Source of the DNA: Deltaproteobacteria bacterium
GTDB lineage: Bacteria; Desulfobacterota; Desulfuromonadia; Geobacterales; Pseudopelobacteraceae
Direction of reading: 5' to 3'
DNA: 52,971 nucleotides
Assembly: GCA_016182975.1 (NCBI GenBank)
Contig: JACPFJ010000024.1
Location: forward strand, 1-52,971
The position numbers were made by a program, and so were the translations under genes. This document shows, one piece after another, positions 35,046-45,633 of this stretch; position 1 is the stretch's first letter; each line of letters starts with the position of its first letter. The notes beneath the pieces were generated by a model. That model had not been told where the DNA came from. It did no database searches and saw only the letters and a list, made by a program, of their open reading frames with translations.

Positions 35046-36219
35046 GTCGCAACTCTTCCAGGTAGCCGGCGTAATTGCGCCTGATCTCCCCCAGCGAATC
35101 GCCGCCGAACTTCTCCAGGAACGCGTTGGCGATCTCGACCGCCACCACCGCCTCGGCCACCACCAGGGCCGCCGGCACGGCGCAGGTATCGGAACGCTCC
35201 ACGGTCGCCTCGAAAGGCTCGTGGCTGCGGATATCCACCGAGCGCAACGGCTTGTACAGGGTGGGTATCGGCTTCATTGCCGCGCGCAGCACGATCGGCT
35301 CGCCGTTGGACATCCCCCCCTCGATTCCGCCGGCGTTGTTGGTCGCGCGGCAATAGGCGCCCGCTGCGCCCTGCCCCAGGCGGGCCTCATCGCGGATGAT
35401 CTCGTCGTGCACCAGCGAGCCGGGGCGGCGGGCGGACGCGAAGCCGATGCCGACCTCGACCCCCTTGATCGCCTGGATGCTCATCAGCGCCATGGCGAGG
35501 CGGGCATCCAGCTTGCGGTCCCAGTGGACATAACTCCCCAGTCCGGGCGGGGTCCCGAGCACCTGGACCTCGAACACACCGCCCAGCGTGTCGCCTTCGG
35601 CCTTGGCGGCGTCTATGGCCCCCTTGATCCGCGCCTCGACCGAACGGTCGCAGCAGAAGAGCTCCGAGCCCTCTGCCAGCCGCCAGAGTTCCTCAAGGGG
35701 GAGATCGGGAGCAGCGGCCGCGATGCCGCCTATCTCCGCGACATACCCCCCGACGCGGATGCCGAACTCCCCCAAGAGCGCCTTCGCCACGGCGCCTACC
35801 GCCACGCGGGCGGCCGTCTCGCGCGCGCTGGAACGCTCCAGTACGTTGCGGACATCGTCGTGGCCGTACTTCAGCGCGCCGCTCAGGTCGGCGTGACCCG
35901 GTCGCGGCCGGGTCACGGCAATCGAATCGTCGCGGTGTTCCGGCAGCGGCGACATCCGCTCGTGCCAGTTCTCCCAGTCGCGGTTCATCACCACCAGCGT
36001 CAGCGGCGAGCCGATGGTTTCCCCCCAGCGCACGCCGGAGAGGAGTTCCACCGTGTCCTTCTCGATCTTCATCCGGCCGCCGCGGCCGTACCCCTGCTGG
36101 CGGCGGGACAGCTCGCGGTTGATGGCGGAGGCCGAGATCGGGACGCCGGCCGGCATCCCCTCGACAATTGCGGTCAGTTGCGGTCCGTGGGATTCACCCG
36201 CGGTGAGGTAGCGGAGCAT
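35038..36219 (-). CDS. aroC: Chorismate synthase
   Basis: Removes phosphate from EPSP to give chorismate, with reduced FMN as a cofactor. The 393-residue protein has the signatures GESHGP near the N-terminus, [17 protein letters not shown] in the FMN/substrate region, and RARPG-type [11 protein letters not shown] in the middle, followed by [14 protein letters not shown]. It opens the aro operon. Its ribosome site GGAGG forms part of a terminator-like hairpin 12 bases ahead of the ATG. Chorismate feeds MqnA as well as amino-acid synthesis. Confidence 0.97.
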   Translation of the reverse strand: MLRYLTAGESHGPQLTAIVEGMPAGVPISASAINRELSRRQQGYGRGGRMKIEKDTVELLSGVRWGETIGSPLTLVVMNRDWENWHERMSPLPEHRDDSIAVTRPRPGHADLSGALKYGHDDVRNVLERSSARETAARVAVGAVAKALLGEFGIRVGGYVAEIGGIAAAAPDLPLEELWRLAEGSELFCCDRSVEARIKGAIDAAKAEGDTLGGVFEVQVLGTPPGLGSYVHWDRKLDARLAMALMSIQAIKGVEVGIGFASARRPGSLVHDEIIRDEARLGQGAAGAYCRATNNAGGIEGGMSNGEPIVLRAAMKPIPTLYKPLRSVDIRSHEPFEATVERSDTCAVPAALVVAEAVVAVEIANAFLEKFGGDSLGEIRRNYAGYLEELRRA

Positions 36220-36224
36220 AAAAT

Positions 36225-36256
36225 GAAAAAACCTCCATCGGTTAGGAATGGAGGTT
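36225..36256 (-). terminator. Terminator-like hairpin containing the aroC ribosome site
   Basis: On the minus strand AACCTCCAT (36256-36248) pairs with ATGGAGGTT (36238-36230) around a 9-base loop, followed by TTTTTTCATTTT and the aroC ATG. The downstream arm contains GGAGG, the only ribosome site. It can act as a terminator for the DUF4124 gene, and also hide the aroC ribosome site. A weak candidate promoter upstream (TTGCCG, 18 bases, TAATTT) would put the hairpin in the aroC leader. Confidence 0.65.
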
Positions 36257-36302
36257 AAATTAGCATTTCCGGCACACTGACGGCAAGTAAAAGGTCAGCC
36301 CC

Positions 36303-36866
36303 TCATTGATCGACCTGTTTCCGAATCCGCTCGTCGCTCTTGTCGACCGCCTTCTGGAGGCTTCCGGTTTCCGCCTTGAGCCGGGAGAAGAGATCCACGA
36401 CCCGCTCGGAGTAAGACTTGAAGACGAACACCCCCACCCCCAGCAGCAGGGCGATCCGTATCACCTTGCCAACCACGTTGGGGAGCAGCGAACCGACCAC
36501 CTTGCCCAGGAACAGCGCAGCGCAGAACAGGCCGCCGATCACGGCGGCCACCTTCAGAAGCGGCATGTGGCGGCCGAGCCACCCCTCGTTTTGCGCAGCC
36601 GGCTCTGCCGCCGGCGCATCCGCCTTGCCCGACCCCGCCGTATCCCGGGGCAATGCGGCCGGCGCCGGGGCCGGGGCGGAGCCTTCTTCCTTGACGATCT
36701 TCACCTTTGAACGGTACTGCGGAGGCACCTTGTTGAAGTCGTTGGTGATGTTGACGGTTCCGCCGGCGTCGCGGTACTTGTAGAAATCGGCGCGGGCCGG
36801 GGCAAGGGCGATGAAACAGAAGAGAAACAGCATTGCCGGAAACGTGAACAAACGGATGCTCGCCAT
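36303..36866 (-). CDS. DUF4124-domain membrane protein
   Basis: A 187-residue protein with an N-terminal signal peptide (cut after about ARA at residue 26), a short DUF4124 segment (DFYKYRDAGGTVNITNDF), an Ala/Pro-rich linker, two hydrophobic segments (about 107-126 and 131-149) and a charged helical tail. DUF4124 proteins lie in the envelope, and their function is unknown. The gene lies between proS and aroC in the same direction, with the hairpin described above after it. Confidence 0.8.
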   Translation of the reverse strand: MASIRLFTFPAMLFLFCFIALAPARADFYKYRDAGGTVNITNDFNKVPPQYRSKVKIVKEEGSAPAPAPAALPRDTAGSGKADAPAAEPAAQNEGWLGRHMPLLKVAAVIGGLFCAALFLGKVVGSLLPNVVGKVIRIALLLGVGVFVFKSYSERVVDLFSRLKAETGSLQKAVDKSDERIRKQVDQ

Positions 36867-36935
36867 GATTATCCTCCCATTCCAGCCGTTGTTTCAATTA
36901 CAATACCAGCTATCCATTGCCTTTCAAATTCCAAT

Positions 36936-38657
36936 CTATGCCAGTGCTGTTTCCACCATCTCCCGGACCCTGGCGATGGCCTCCTCGATGGGGAGCAGTT
37001 CCATTTCACCTGTCTTGCGCTGCTTCAGCTCCACCTTCCCTTCGGCCAGCCCCTTGCTCCCAACCACGATCCTGAGCGGGATGCCGATCAGGTCGTTGTC
37101 CTTGAACTTGACACCCGGACGCTCGTCGCGGTCGTCGAAGAGCACCTCGATCCCCACCCTTTCCAGCTTGCGGCAGATCTCCCCGGCCGCGTCCATGACG
37201 CCCGTGTCCTTGGTGTTGATGGCCACGACCGAGCAGTGGAACGGCGCTATCGGGAGCGGAAAGATGATCCCGTTCTCGTCGTGGTTCTGCTCGATGGCGG
37301 CGGCAACGGTGCGGCCGATGCCGATGCCGTAGCACCCCATGAAGATGATCTGTTCCTTGCCATCCGCATCCAGGTACGACGCGCTTAGTGCCTGGGAGTA
37401 CTTGGTCCCCAGCTTGAAGACGTGACCGACCTCGATGCCGCGCCACATCTCCAGCCTGCCCCCTTCGCAGCGCGGACAGGCGTCCCCGGCCACGACGGTG
37501 CGCAGATCGGCGAAACGGTCCACCTGGAAGTCGCGACCCGGGTTGGCGTTGGTGAAATGCATGTCCAACTCGTTGGCGCCGATGACGGCGTTCGTCATCC
37601 CCTGCACGGCCAGGTCGGCGATCACGGCAACCTGCCGCTTCAGGCCGTGGGGCCCGAGGAAACCGACCGGCGAGCCGGTGACGGCCAGGATCTCCTCGTC
37701 GGTGGCCATGCGGATCTCGTCCCAGCCCATCGAGTTTTTGAGCTTGATCTCGTTCAGTTCGTGGTCGCCGCGCAGAATGGCCATGACGAACTCGCCGCTG
37801 CCGGAGGCGCAGACCAGGGCCTTGATGGTTTGATCCGCGCTCAGGCCCAGAAAGGCGGCCACATCGGCTATGGCCTTCATATCAGGGGTGGCGGTCTTCT
37901 GAAGGGGCAGCAGTTCGATCCCCGCCACGGGCTGGACCGGCCGCGCCTCGGCCTTCTCGACGTTGGCGGCGTAGCGGCACGCATCGCAGGAGACGATGGC
38001 GTCCTCGCCCGACTCGGCCAGCACCATGAACTCGTGGGACGACGAACCGCCGATGCTGCCGGTGTCGGCCTCCACGGCCCGGAAATTCAGGCCGCAGCGT
38101 TCGAAGATGCGCATGTAGGCCCGGTACATCCTGTCGTAGGAGTCATCGGCAGCCGCGCTGTCCACATCGAAGGAGTAGGCGTCCTTCATGATGAACTCGC
38201 GCCCGCGCATCAGGCCGAAGCGCGGGCGGATCTCGTCGCGGAACTTGGTCTGGATCTGGTAGAAGTTGACCGGCATCTGGCGGTAGCTCTTGATCTCGCG
38301 CCGCACCAGGTCGGTGATGACCTCCTCGTGGGTCGGTCCCATGCAGAACTCCCCCTCCTTGCGGTCCCTGAACCGCAGGAGCTCCTTGCCGTAGAACTGC
38401 CAGCGTCCCGACTCCTGCCACAGCTCGGCCGGCTGGACGCTCGGCATGAGCAGCTCGATCGCCCCGGCCCGGTTCATCTCCTCGCGCACGATGTTCTCGA
38501 ACTTGCGGATGGAGCGCAGCCCCAGGGGGAGGTAGTTGTAGATACCGGCGGCCAGCTTGCGGATCATGCCGGCGCGCAGCATCAACTGGTGGGAGATCAC
38601 CTCGGCGTCGGAGGGGGTTTCCTTGAGGGTGGGTATGAAATAACGGGAATAGAGCAT
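36936..38657 (-). CDS. proS: Prolyl-tRNA synthetase (bacterial type with insertion domain)
   Basis: Charges tRNA-Pro with proline. The 573-residue protein has class II motif 1 (EMNRAGAIELLMPSVQP), motif 2 (RDEIRPRFGLMRGREFIMKD, in part RPRFGLMRGREF), a long insertion between motifs 2 and 3 with an editing-domain-like segment, motif 3 (GIGIGRTVAAAIEQ) and the C-terminal anticodon-binding domain. ATG 38657 is used, with GAGGT upstream; a GTG two codons earlier is possible. It follows ispG after a spacer with a heptamer repeat. Confidence 0.96.
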   Translation of the reverse strand: MLYSRYFIPTLKETPSDAEVISHQLMLRAGMIRKLAAGIYNYLPLGLRSIRKFENIVREEMNRAGAIELLMPSVQPAELWQESGRWQFYGKELLRFRDRKEGEFCMGPTHEEVITDLVRREIKSYRQMPVNFYQIQTKFRDEIRPRFGLMRGREFIMKDAYSFDVDSAAADDSYDRMYRAYMRIFERCGLNFRAVEADTGSIGGSSSHEFMVLAESGEDAIVSCDACRYAANVEKAEARPVQPVAGIELLPLQKTATPDMKAIADVAAFLGLSADQTIKALVCASGSGEFVMAILRGDHELNEIKLKNSMGWDEIRMATDEEILAVTGSPVGFLGPHGLKRQVAVIADLAVQGMTNAVIGANELDMHFTNANPGRDFQVDRFADLRTVVAGDACPRCEGGRLEMWRGIEVGHVFKLGTKYSQALSASYLDADGKEQIIFMGCYGIGIGRTVAAAIEQNHDENGIIFPLPIAPFHCSVVAINTKDTGVMDAAGEICRKLERVGIEVLFDDRDERPGVKFKDNDLIGIPLRIVVGSKGLAEGKVELKQRKTGEMELLPIEEAIARVREMVETALA

Positions 38658-38692
38658 GGTCACCTCAGTTAGTAAATTCAGCAGATATTCAG

Positions 38693-38745
38693 TAGTCAGG
38701 AGTCAGGAGTCAGGAGTCAGAATAAAAATCCTCTGAATTCTTGAA
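38693..38745. repeat. Tandem heptamer repeat, copy 2 (opposite orientation)
   Basis: Four tandem GAGTCAG-type heptamers at 38693-38720, followed by a T/A-rich stretch and GAATTC. Read on the minus strand it matches the element at 29878-29948. It fills the spacer between the ispG stop and proS. Confidence 0.82.
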
Positions 38746-38755
38746 TCCGTCAATT

Positions 38756-39802
38756 CTACAGCTTTTCGATCTCCTCCAGGAGCGCGTCGGCCAGCTTCTC
38801 CTCCGGCACCTTGCGGACGATCTCGCCGTTGCGGAAGAGGAGCCCCTCCCCTTTTCCGCCGGCAATGCCGACGTCGGCCTCGCGCGCCTCGCCCGGCCCG
38901 TTGACTGCGCACCCCATCACGGCCACGGTGATCCGCTTGTCCACCCCCTGCAGCCGGCGCTCCACCTCCTCGGCAACCCGGATCAGGTTGATCTGGCAGC
39001 GGCCGCAGGTGGGACACGAGACGAAGTTGACCCCCCGTTGGCGCAGCCCCAGGCACTTGAGGATCTCGTATCCGACCCTGACCTCGTCGAGCGGATCACC
39101 GGTGAGCGAGACCCGCAGGGTGTCGCCGATCCCGTCGGCCAGGAGGATGCCCAGGCCGACCGAGGACTTGATGGTACCGGAGAAGATCGTCCCGGCCTCG
39201 GTGATGCCGATGTGCAGCGGATAATCGACCCGCTGCGCCAGCAGGCGGTAGGCGGAGACGGTCTTCATCACGTCCGACGCCTTGAGGGAGACCTTGATCT
39301 CCTGGTAGCCCAGATCCTCCAGGATGCGGATGTGCCCCAGGGCCGACTCGACCATGGCCTCGGCCGTGGGATGGCCGTAGCGCTCCAGGAGTTCCTTTTC
39401 CAGGGAGCCGGCGTTGACGCCGATGCGGATCGGCACCCGGCGTTCGGCAGCCGCCTTCACCACCTCCCCTACCTTCCATTTCTCGCCGATGTTGCCCGGG
39501 TTGAGGCGCAGGCCGTCGATGCCCCCCTCCAGGGCCTTCAGGGCCAGCCGGTAATCGAAATGGATATCGGCGATGACCGGGATCGGGCTTTCCCGCTTGA
39601 TCTCGCCCAGGGCAATGGCGGCGTCCATGTCCGGTACTGCGCAGCGGATGATCTCGCAGCCGGCGTCGCCAAGCCCCCGGATCTGGGTCAGGGTGGCGCC
39701 CACGTCGCGCGTGTCGCTGGAGCACATGGACTGCACCGCGCATGGGGCGCCGCCCCCAACGGGAACAGGGCCTACATGTATCTGTCTGGTTGGCTTTTTC
39801 AT
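38756..39802 (-). CDS. ispG: 4-hydroxy-3-methylbut-2-enyl diphosphate synthase
   Basis: Makes HMBPP from the cyclic diphosphate in the MEP isoprenoid pathway with a [4Fe-4S] cluster. The 348-residue protein has the TIM-barrel start and the C-terminal cluster domain with SCPTCGRCQINL and CAVNGPGEA, giving the conserved Cys-x2-Cys and later Cys, plus the glutamate of NGPGEARE. The short form (about 350 residues) is the usual bacterial one. Isoprenoids are needed for menaquinone side chains. ATG 39802 begins MKKPTRQIHVG. Confidence 0.96.
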   Translation of the reverse strand: MKKPTRQIHVGPVPVGGGAPCAVQSMCSSDTRDVGATLTQIRGLGDAGCEIIRCAVPDMDAAIALGEIKRESPIPVIADIHFDYRLALKALEGGIDGLRLNPGNIGEKWKVGEVVKAAAERRVPIRIGVNAGSLEKELLERYGHPTAEAMVESALGHIRILEDLGYQEIKVSLKASDVMKTVSAYRLLAQRVDYPLHIGITEAGTIFSGTIKSSVGLGILLADGIGDTLRVSLTGDPLDEVRVGYEILKCLGLRQRGVNFVSCPTCGRCQINLIRVAEEVERRLQGVDKRITVAVMGCAVNGPGEAREADVGIAGGKGEGLLFRNGEIVRKVPEEKLADALLEEIEKL

Positions 39803-39849
39803 AGACGGGCATAGTAGCCAAAGTGTGGGAACAAAGTCAAGAAAGACGG

Positions 39850-39878
39850 AAGACCCGCCGGTATAAACCGGCGGGTCT
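39850..39878. terminator. Palindromic hairpin between glyA and ispG
   Basis: AGACCCGCCGG and CCGGCGGGTCT form a perfect 11-bp stem around a 6-base loop, 35 bp after the glyA stop. T-runs are absent on the minus strand, so it may be a weak terminator or RNA-stabilising hairpin. Confidence 0.7.
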
Positions 39879-39912
39879 CGTCGACAGCGGCAGAGCGGTT
39901 GTTTGGCAAGTC

Positions 39913-41160
39913 TCAGACAAGCCGTTGCGCGTAGAGCGGGAACCTCTTCATCATCTCGTTGACCTGACCCTTGATGGCCTCCAGCTTCTCGTCGTTGCCG
40001 ATGTTGGCTACGGCCTCGGCGATGAAGCCGGCCACCAGTTCCATCTCCGGCTCATTGAGGCCGTGCGACGTGGCCGCCGGCGTACCGATGCGCACGCCGG
40101 AGGTTACGAATGGTGAACGGGTCTCGAAGGGGACCGTGTTCTTGTTGATCGTGATGCCGGCCTTGTCCAGGGCCTCCTCGGCCGCCTTGCCGGTGATCTC
40201 GCTGCCGGAGAAGTCGAGCAGCATCAGGTGGTTGTCGGTGCCGCCGCTGGTGAGCTTGAAGCCCTTCCGCATCAGCGCCTCGGAGAGCGCCTTGGCGTTT
40301 TTCACGATCCTCTGCTGGTAGACCTTGAACTCCGGCTGGAGCGCCTCCTTGAAGGCCACCGCCTTGGCGGCGATGACGTGCATCAGCGGTCCCCCCTGGA
40401 TGCCGGGGAAGATCTGGGAGTTGATCCCCTTGGCGAACTCCTCGCGGCAGAGGATCATGCCGCCGCGCGGGCCGCGCAGGGTCTTGTGGGTGTTGGTGGT
40501 GACGTGCTCGGCGTAGGGGACCGGGCTGGGGTGCAGTCCGGCGGCCACCAGGCCGGCGATGTGGGCCATGTCCACCATGACCACCGCCCCCACCTTGTCG
40601 GCGATGGCGCGGAAAGCGGCGAAGTCGATGATGCGCGGATAGGCGCTGGCGCCCACCACGATCATCCTCGGCTTGTGCTCGACGGCCAGGCGCTCCACCT
40701 CGGCGTAGTCGATGGTCTGGGTCTCGGGGGAGACGCCGTACGGCACGATGTTGAAGAAGCGCCCCGAGAAGTTGACCGGACTGCCGTGGGTAAGGTGGCC
40801 GCCGTGGGAGAGGTTCATCCCCAGGATGGTGTCCCCGGGTTTGCAGGCGGCGAAGTAGACCGCCATGTTGGCCTGGGAACCGGCATGGGGCTGGACGTTG
40901 GCGTGCTCGGCGCCGAACAGCTCCTTGGCGCGCTCGATGGCCAGGGTCTCGACCACGTCCACGTGGTGGCAGCCGCCGTAATAGCGCTTGCCGGGATACC
41001 CCTCGGCATACTTGTTGGTCAGGACGCTCCCCTGAGCCTCCAATCCCGCCTCGGAAACAAAGTTCTCGGAGGCGATCAGCTCCAGGTTGTACTCCTGGCG
41101 CTCTGTTTCGTGACGGATGGCGTCGGCGATCTCGGGGTCGAACTGGGAAAGGATGGACAT
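39913..41160 (-). CDS. glyA: Serine hydroxymethyltransferase
   Basis: Converts serine and tetrahydrofolate to glycine and methylene-tetrahydrofolate with PLP. The 415-residue protein has the PLP-lysine segment [14 protein letters not shown], the [13 protein letters not shown] segment, and [16 protein letters not shown] 41160 (MSILSQF) is chosen; the frame continues 25 codons upstream without support. Last gene of the long yceD-fab-rpiB cluster. Its glycine product is the substrate of the glycine cleavage system to which GcvH belongs. Confidence 0.97.
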   Translation of the reverse strand: MSILSQFDPEIADAIRHETERQEYNLELIASENFVSEAGLEAQGSVLTNKYAEGYPGKRYYGGCHHVDVVETLAIERAKELFGAEHANVQPHAGSQANMAVYFAACKPGDTILGMNLSHGGHLTHGSPVNFSGRFFNIVPYGVSPETQTIDYAEVERLAVEHKPRMIVVGASAYPRIIDFAAFRAIADKVGAVVMVDMAHIAGLVAAGLHPSPVPYAEHVTTNTHKTLRGPRGGMILCREEFAKGINSQIFPGIQGGPLMHVIAAKAVAFKEALQPEFKVYQQRIVKNAKALSEALMRKGFKLTSGGTDNHLMLLDFSGSEITGKAAEEALDKAGITINKNTVPFETRSPFVTSGVRIGTPAATSHGLNEPEMELVAGFIAEAVANIGNDEKLEAIKGQVNEMMKRFPLYAQRLV

Positions 41161-41242
41161 GATGGCATACTCCTCTAAATTGTGAGAAAAGCAAAACGGG
41201 ACTTTCTTCAAGCCCCGCTTGACGTTCAGTGACATAACCTGT

Positions 41243-41701
41243 TTATTTACAAAAGGTAATACAATACTTTCTTTCGATTTCGCCGATCTTGTTCAGCCGC
41301 CCCTGGTGACGCCCCCCCTCGAAGGAGGCGTCCAGCCAGGCGCCCACCAGGTCGCAGGCGATCTGCTCGTCGAGCACCCGGCCGCCGAGCACGAGGATGT
41401 TGGCGTTGTTGTGCTCTTTCGCCATGCGGGCCATGAAGACGTCCGTCACCAGCGCGGCCCGGATGCCGGGCACCTTGTTGGCCGCTATCGACATGCCGAT
41501 CCCGGTCCCGCAGATGAGGATGCCGCTCTCGGCGCCCCCTGCAGCCACCTTTTCGGCCACCTTCAGACCGAAATCGGGATAATCCACCGAATCGCCGTTG
41601 TCGGTACCGGCGTCGGCAATCTCGATCCCCCGGCGGTTGAGATAGCTTATGATGGCGGACTTGAGCTCCAGCCCGCCGTGATCGCTTCCGATTACAATCA
41701 T
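41243..41701 (-). CDS. rpiB: Ribose-5-phosphate isomerase B
   Basis: Interconverts ribose 5-phosphate and ribulose 5-phosphate. The 152-residue protein has the N-terminal [11 protein letters not shown], the catalytic cysteine in [16 protein letters not shown], and [13 protein letters not shown], all typical of RpiB (LacA/RpiB family). It lies 16 bp after fabF and ahead of glyA, a pairing found in many bacteria. Confidence 0.95.
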   Translation of the reverse strand: MIVIGSDHGGLELKSAIISYLNRRGIEIADAGTDNGDSVDYPDFGLKVAEKVAAGGAESGILICGTGIGMSIAANKVPGIRAALVTDVFMARMAKEHNNANILVLGGRVLDEQIACDLVGAWLDASFEGGRHQGRLNKIGEIERKYCITFCK

Positions 41702-41717
41702 CTACCTTGTCCTTTAT

Positions 41718-42950
<1,233 letters not shown>

Positions 42951-42995
42951 GATGTGTGACTCCCGGGGTTTGACTGACGTTCAGGCAGTTGTGGA

Positions 42996-43023
42996 AAACA
43001 AAAGAGGGGAGAAACTCCCCTCC
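42996..43023 (-). terminator. Hairpin with T-rich tail between acpP and fabF
   Basis: On the minus strand GAGGGGAG and CTCCCCTC form an 8-bp stem with a 3-base loop, followed by TTTTGTTTTCC. It would end most acpP transcripts and leave the remainder to fabF, rpiB and glyA. Confidence 0.8.
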
Positions 43024-43032
43024 CCGTTTTTC

Positions 43033-43266
43033 TTAGCTGTGCTCGGTGATGTACTCGATGGCGTCGTTCACCGACTGGATCTTTTCGGCGTCCTCATCGG
43101 GGATCTCGATATCGAACTCCTCCTCTAGGGCCATGACCAGTTCAACCGTGTCCAGTGAGTCGGCGCCCAGGTCGTCCATGAACGAGGCCTCGGGTACTAC
43201 CTGGGATTCTTCGACACCCAGTTGCTCAGCGATAATTTCCTTAACCCGTTTTGCAATGTCAGACAT
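43033..43266 (-). CDS. acpP: Acyl carrier protein
   Basis: Carries growing acyl chains on a phosphopantetheine attached to the serine of ADSLDTVEL (S36 or close). It is 77 residues, acidic and of normal length. It lies between fabG and fabF, and the hairpin downstream fits its need for high expression. No other ACP gene is in the window. Confidence 0.97.
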   Translation of the reverse strand: MSDIAKRVKEIIAEQLGVEESQVVPEASFMDDLGADSLDTVELVMALEEEFDIEIPDEDAEKIQSVNDAIEYITEHS

Positions 43267-43375
43267 CTTTCACCTCCGTGTGATATAAACCTTGTCCAGG
43301 TTTCCCGTCTAAGATGTACCTGCTAATTAAGCATGAAACGTTCAAAAGTCAATTTTTATTTTATCCTCAAACCTG

Positions 43376-44113
43376 CTACATGTACATGCCGCCGTTGACC
43401 GAGAGCACATGCCCGGTAATATAACCGGATGCCTCGGAAGCCAGGAACACAACGGCATTGGCGATGTCCTCGGCGCTCCCCAGCCGCTCCAACGGTATCT
43501 GGGCCGTCAGCTCGGTGCGGACCTTGTCGGAAAGGGCATCGGTCATGGCGGTGGCAATGAACCCGGGGGCAACCGCGTTGACGGTGATGTTTCGCTTTGC
43601 CATCTCGCGAGCATTGGATTTGGTGAGGCCGATCAGGCCGGCCTTACTGGCGCAGTAATTGGCCTGGCCGGCATTACCCATCTGCCCGACAACCGAGGCG
43701 ATGTTGATGATACGGCCATAGCGCTGCTTGCTCATCACCTTGAAGGCCGCCCGTGTGCAGAGGAACGCACCTTTCAGATTGACGTTCAGGACGGCATCCC
43801 AATCCTCGTCCTTCATGCGCATCAGCAGGCCGTCACGGGTGATTCCGGCGTTGTTGACCAGGATATCGACACGCCCGAACGCCTCTGTTGCCGCATCGAT
43901 CATCCGCTCGACGTCCGCGGCCACGGTCACGTTGCCGACAACCGCCAGCGCCTTGCCGCCGGCAGCCTGCAGTTCCGCAACAACCGCCTCGGTTGAGGAC
44001 TGATCCATATCCACCGCCACAATGGTGGCCCCCTTGGCTGCAAGGGCCAGCGCGATGCTTCTGCCGATCCCTCGTGATGCGCCGGTGATGACTGCAATCT
44101 TTTCCTGAGGCAT
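43376..44113 (-). CDS. fabG: 3-oxoacyl-ACP reductase
   Basis: Reduces 3-oxoacyl-ACP with NADPH. The 245-residue short-chain dehydrogenase has the cofactor loop TGASRGIGRS, NNAGIT, and the catalytic Ser...YCASKAG (Tyr and Lys four apart). ATG 44113 is chosen for AAGGAG six bases upstream. It follows fabZ in the operon. Confidence 0.96.
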   Translation of the reverse strand: MPQEKIAVITGASRGIGRSIALALAAKGATIVAVDMDQSSTEAVVAELQAAGGKALAVVGNVTVAADVERMIDAATEAFGRVDILVNNAGITRDGLLMRMKDEDWDAVLNVNLKGAFLCTRAAFKVMSKQRYGRIINIASVVGQMGNAGQANYCASKAGLIGLTKSNAREMAKRNITVNAVAPGFIATAMTDALSDKVRTELTAQIPLERLGSAEDIANAVVFLASEASGYITGHVLSVNGGMYM

Positions 44114-44141
44114 GGTCACTCCTTTCCTTGAAAACAGTTAC

Positions 44142-44582
44142 TCATTGGTTTTTATCTGCAAAGGTCGCCTTCAGTTCGGCTTCGGTGACGAGCTTGCCGT
44201 CGACAAACGCCTTGGCGTTGAAAATCCAGATACCGCGTTTGCAGCCGGTCGCCTCGATTTCAAAACGAAGCTGGTCCCCCGGCATGACCGGCTTGCGGAA
44301 ACGGGCATTATCGATACCGACGAAATAGGTGACCTTGGAGCGAACGCTTTCATCGGAGGAATAGGCCAATATTCCGGCCACCTGGGCCATCGCCTCGATG
44401 ATCAGCACTCCCGGCATGACCGGATGGCCGGGAAAATGTCCCTGAAAGAACGGCTCATTGATGCTGACGTTCTTGATGCCGACGATGCTCTTGCCTACTT
44501 CCATCTCAACGATCCTGTCAACAAGAAGAAAAGGATAGCGATGCGGGAGTATTTTCATGATTTCATTGACATCTATCATCAT
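44142..44582 (-). CDS. fabZ: 3-hydroxyacyl-ACP dehydratase FabZ
   Basis: Removes water from 3-hydroxyacyl-ACP to give enoyl-ACP. The 146-residue hot-dog-fold protein has the catalytic His/Glu segment [22 protein letters not shown] (quoted here as [12 protein letters not shown] and IIEAMAQ). Between fabD and fabG is a less common place than next to lpxA. No enoyl-ACP reductase gene is in the window. Confidence 0.96.
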   Translation of the reverse strand: MMIDVNEIMKILPHRYPFLLVDRIVEMEVGKSIVGIKNVSINEPFFQGHFPGHPVMPGVLIIEAMAQVAGILAYSSDESVRSKVTYFVGIDNARFRKPVMPGDQLRFEIEATGCKRGIWIFNAKAFVDGKLVTEAELKATFADKNQ

Positions 44583-44604
44583 TCAATTCCTTTCATACAT
44601 CAGG

Positions 44605-45534
44605 TCAGCCGAGCAGGGCCTTTAACCCCGCTATGTCCTCGACGTTCGCGATCCCGGTCTCCTTGGCGATGCGCTTGACTAATCCGCTCAGCACCTTGCC
44701 GGGACCGATCTCGACAAAGCGTGTTACACCCAGCTCCACCATGGCGGCGACCGACTGTTCCCACAGCACCGGCGCGCAGACCTGGGTCACCAATAGCGGC
44801 CTGACCCGCCCCTTGTCGGCGTTCGGCGCGGCATCGGCATTCGCGGTCACCGGCAGGTTCATGTCATGGACCGTCACGGAGTCAAGCACCAAGGCAAGCC
44901 TGTCCGCGGCCGGTTTCATCAGGGCGCAGTGGAAGGGGGCGCTGACAGGAAGCGGCATGGCCTTCCTGAAGCCGCGCGACTTGGCGATCTCGATCGCCCG
45001 ATTGACCGCTGTTGTGTGACCTGCGATGACGATCTGGCCGGGAGAATTGAAATTGGCCGGCGAGACCACCTCGCCCTGCGCCGCTTCGCGGCAGATATCC
45101 TCAAGCGCCTCTCTCTCGACACCCAGCACGGCGGCCATGGCACCGGTTCCGACCGGTACCGCCTCCTGCATGAAGGTACCGCGGGCGCGCACCGTTCTGA
45201 CGGCGTCGGCGAATGCCAGGGCGCCGGAACAGACCAGGGCCGAGTACTCGCCCAGCGAGTGCCCGGCCAGATAATCGGCCCTCAGCCCGCTCTCCTGCTC
45301 CACGACCCGCAGCACGGCAATGCTGGCGGTCAGGATGGCCGGCTGGGTGGTGGCGGTCAGTTTCAGCTCCTCCTCGCTCCCTGCATGGCAGACGGCTGAG
45401 AGTTTGAGGCCAAGGGCGTCGTCGGCCTCTTCGAATACGTGGCGCGCCACCTGGAAGTTGTCGGCCAGCTCTTTGCCCATGCCGGGATACTGGGAACCCT
45501 GTCCGGGAAAGATGAAAGCGGTCTTTGCTGTCAT
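44605..45534 (-). CDS. fabD: Malonyl-CoA:ACP transacylase
   Basis: Moves malonyl from CoA to ACP. The 309-residue protein has the catalytic serine in GHSLGEYSAL, the N-terminal FPGQGSQYPGMG, and the histidine in SAPFHCALM. ATG 45534 is used; a TTG two codons earlier is possible and neither has a strong ribosome site. A GTAGGGGC palindromic element lies between it and fabH. Confidence 0.96.
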   Translation of the reverse strand: MTAKTAFIFPGQGSQYPGMGKELADNFQVARHVFEEADDALGLKLSAVCHAGSEEELKLTATTQPAILTASIAVLRVVEQESGLRADYLAGHSLGEYSALVCSGALAFADAVRTVRARGTFMQEAVPVGTGAMAAVLGVEREALEDICREAAQGEVVSPANFNSPGQIVIAGHTTAVNRAIEIAKSRGFRKAMPLPVSAPFHCALMKPAADRLALVLDSVTVHDMNLPVTANADAAPNADKGRVRPLLVTQVCAPVLWEQSVAAMVELGVTRFVEIGPGKVLSGLVKRIAKETGIANVEDIAGLKALLG

Positions 45535-45560
45535 GATCAATTACCTTTACAGGATATTTT

Positions 45561-45633
45561 GTAGGGGCAAACCTTGTGTTTGACCGCCTCTGGGTGTTGC
45601 CCGCCGTCGGGCGATCACAAGGATCGCCCCTAC
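45561..45633. repeat. GTAGGGGC palindromic repeat element
   Basis: A 73-bp imperfect inverted repeat beginning GTAGGGGC and ending GCCCCTAC, with CCTTGTG/CACAAGG in the arms. It lies between fabD and fabH. Its right end, read on the minus strand, supplies the TAG stop of fabH (45630-45632). Only one copy is in this window, but the end sequence resembles small mobile repeats common in bacteria. Confidence 0.8.
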
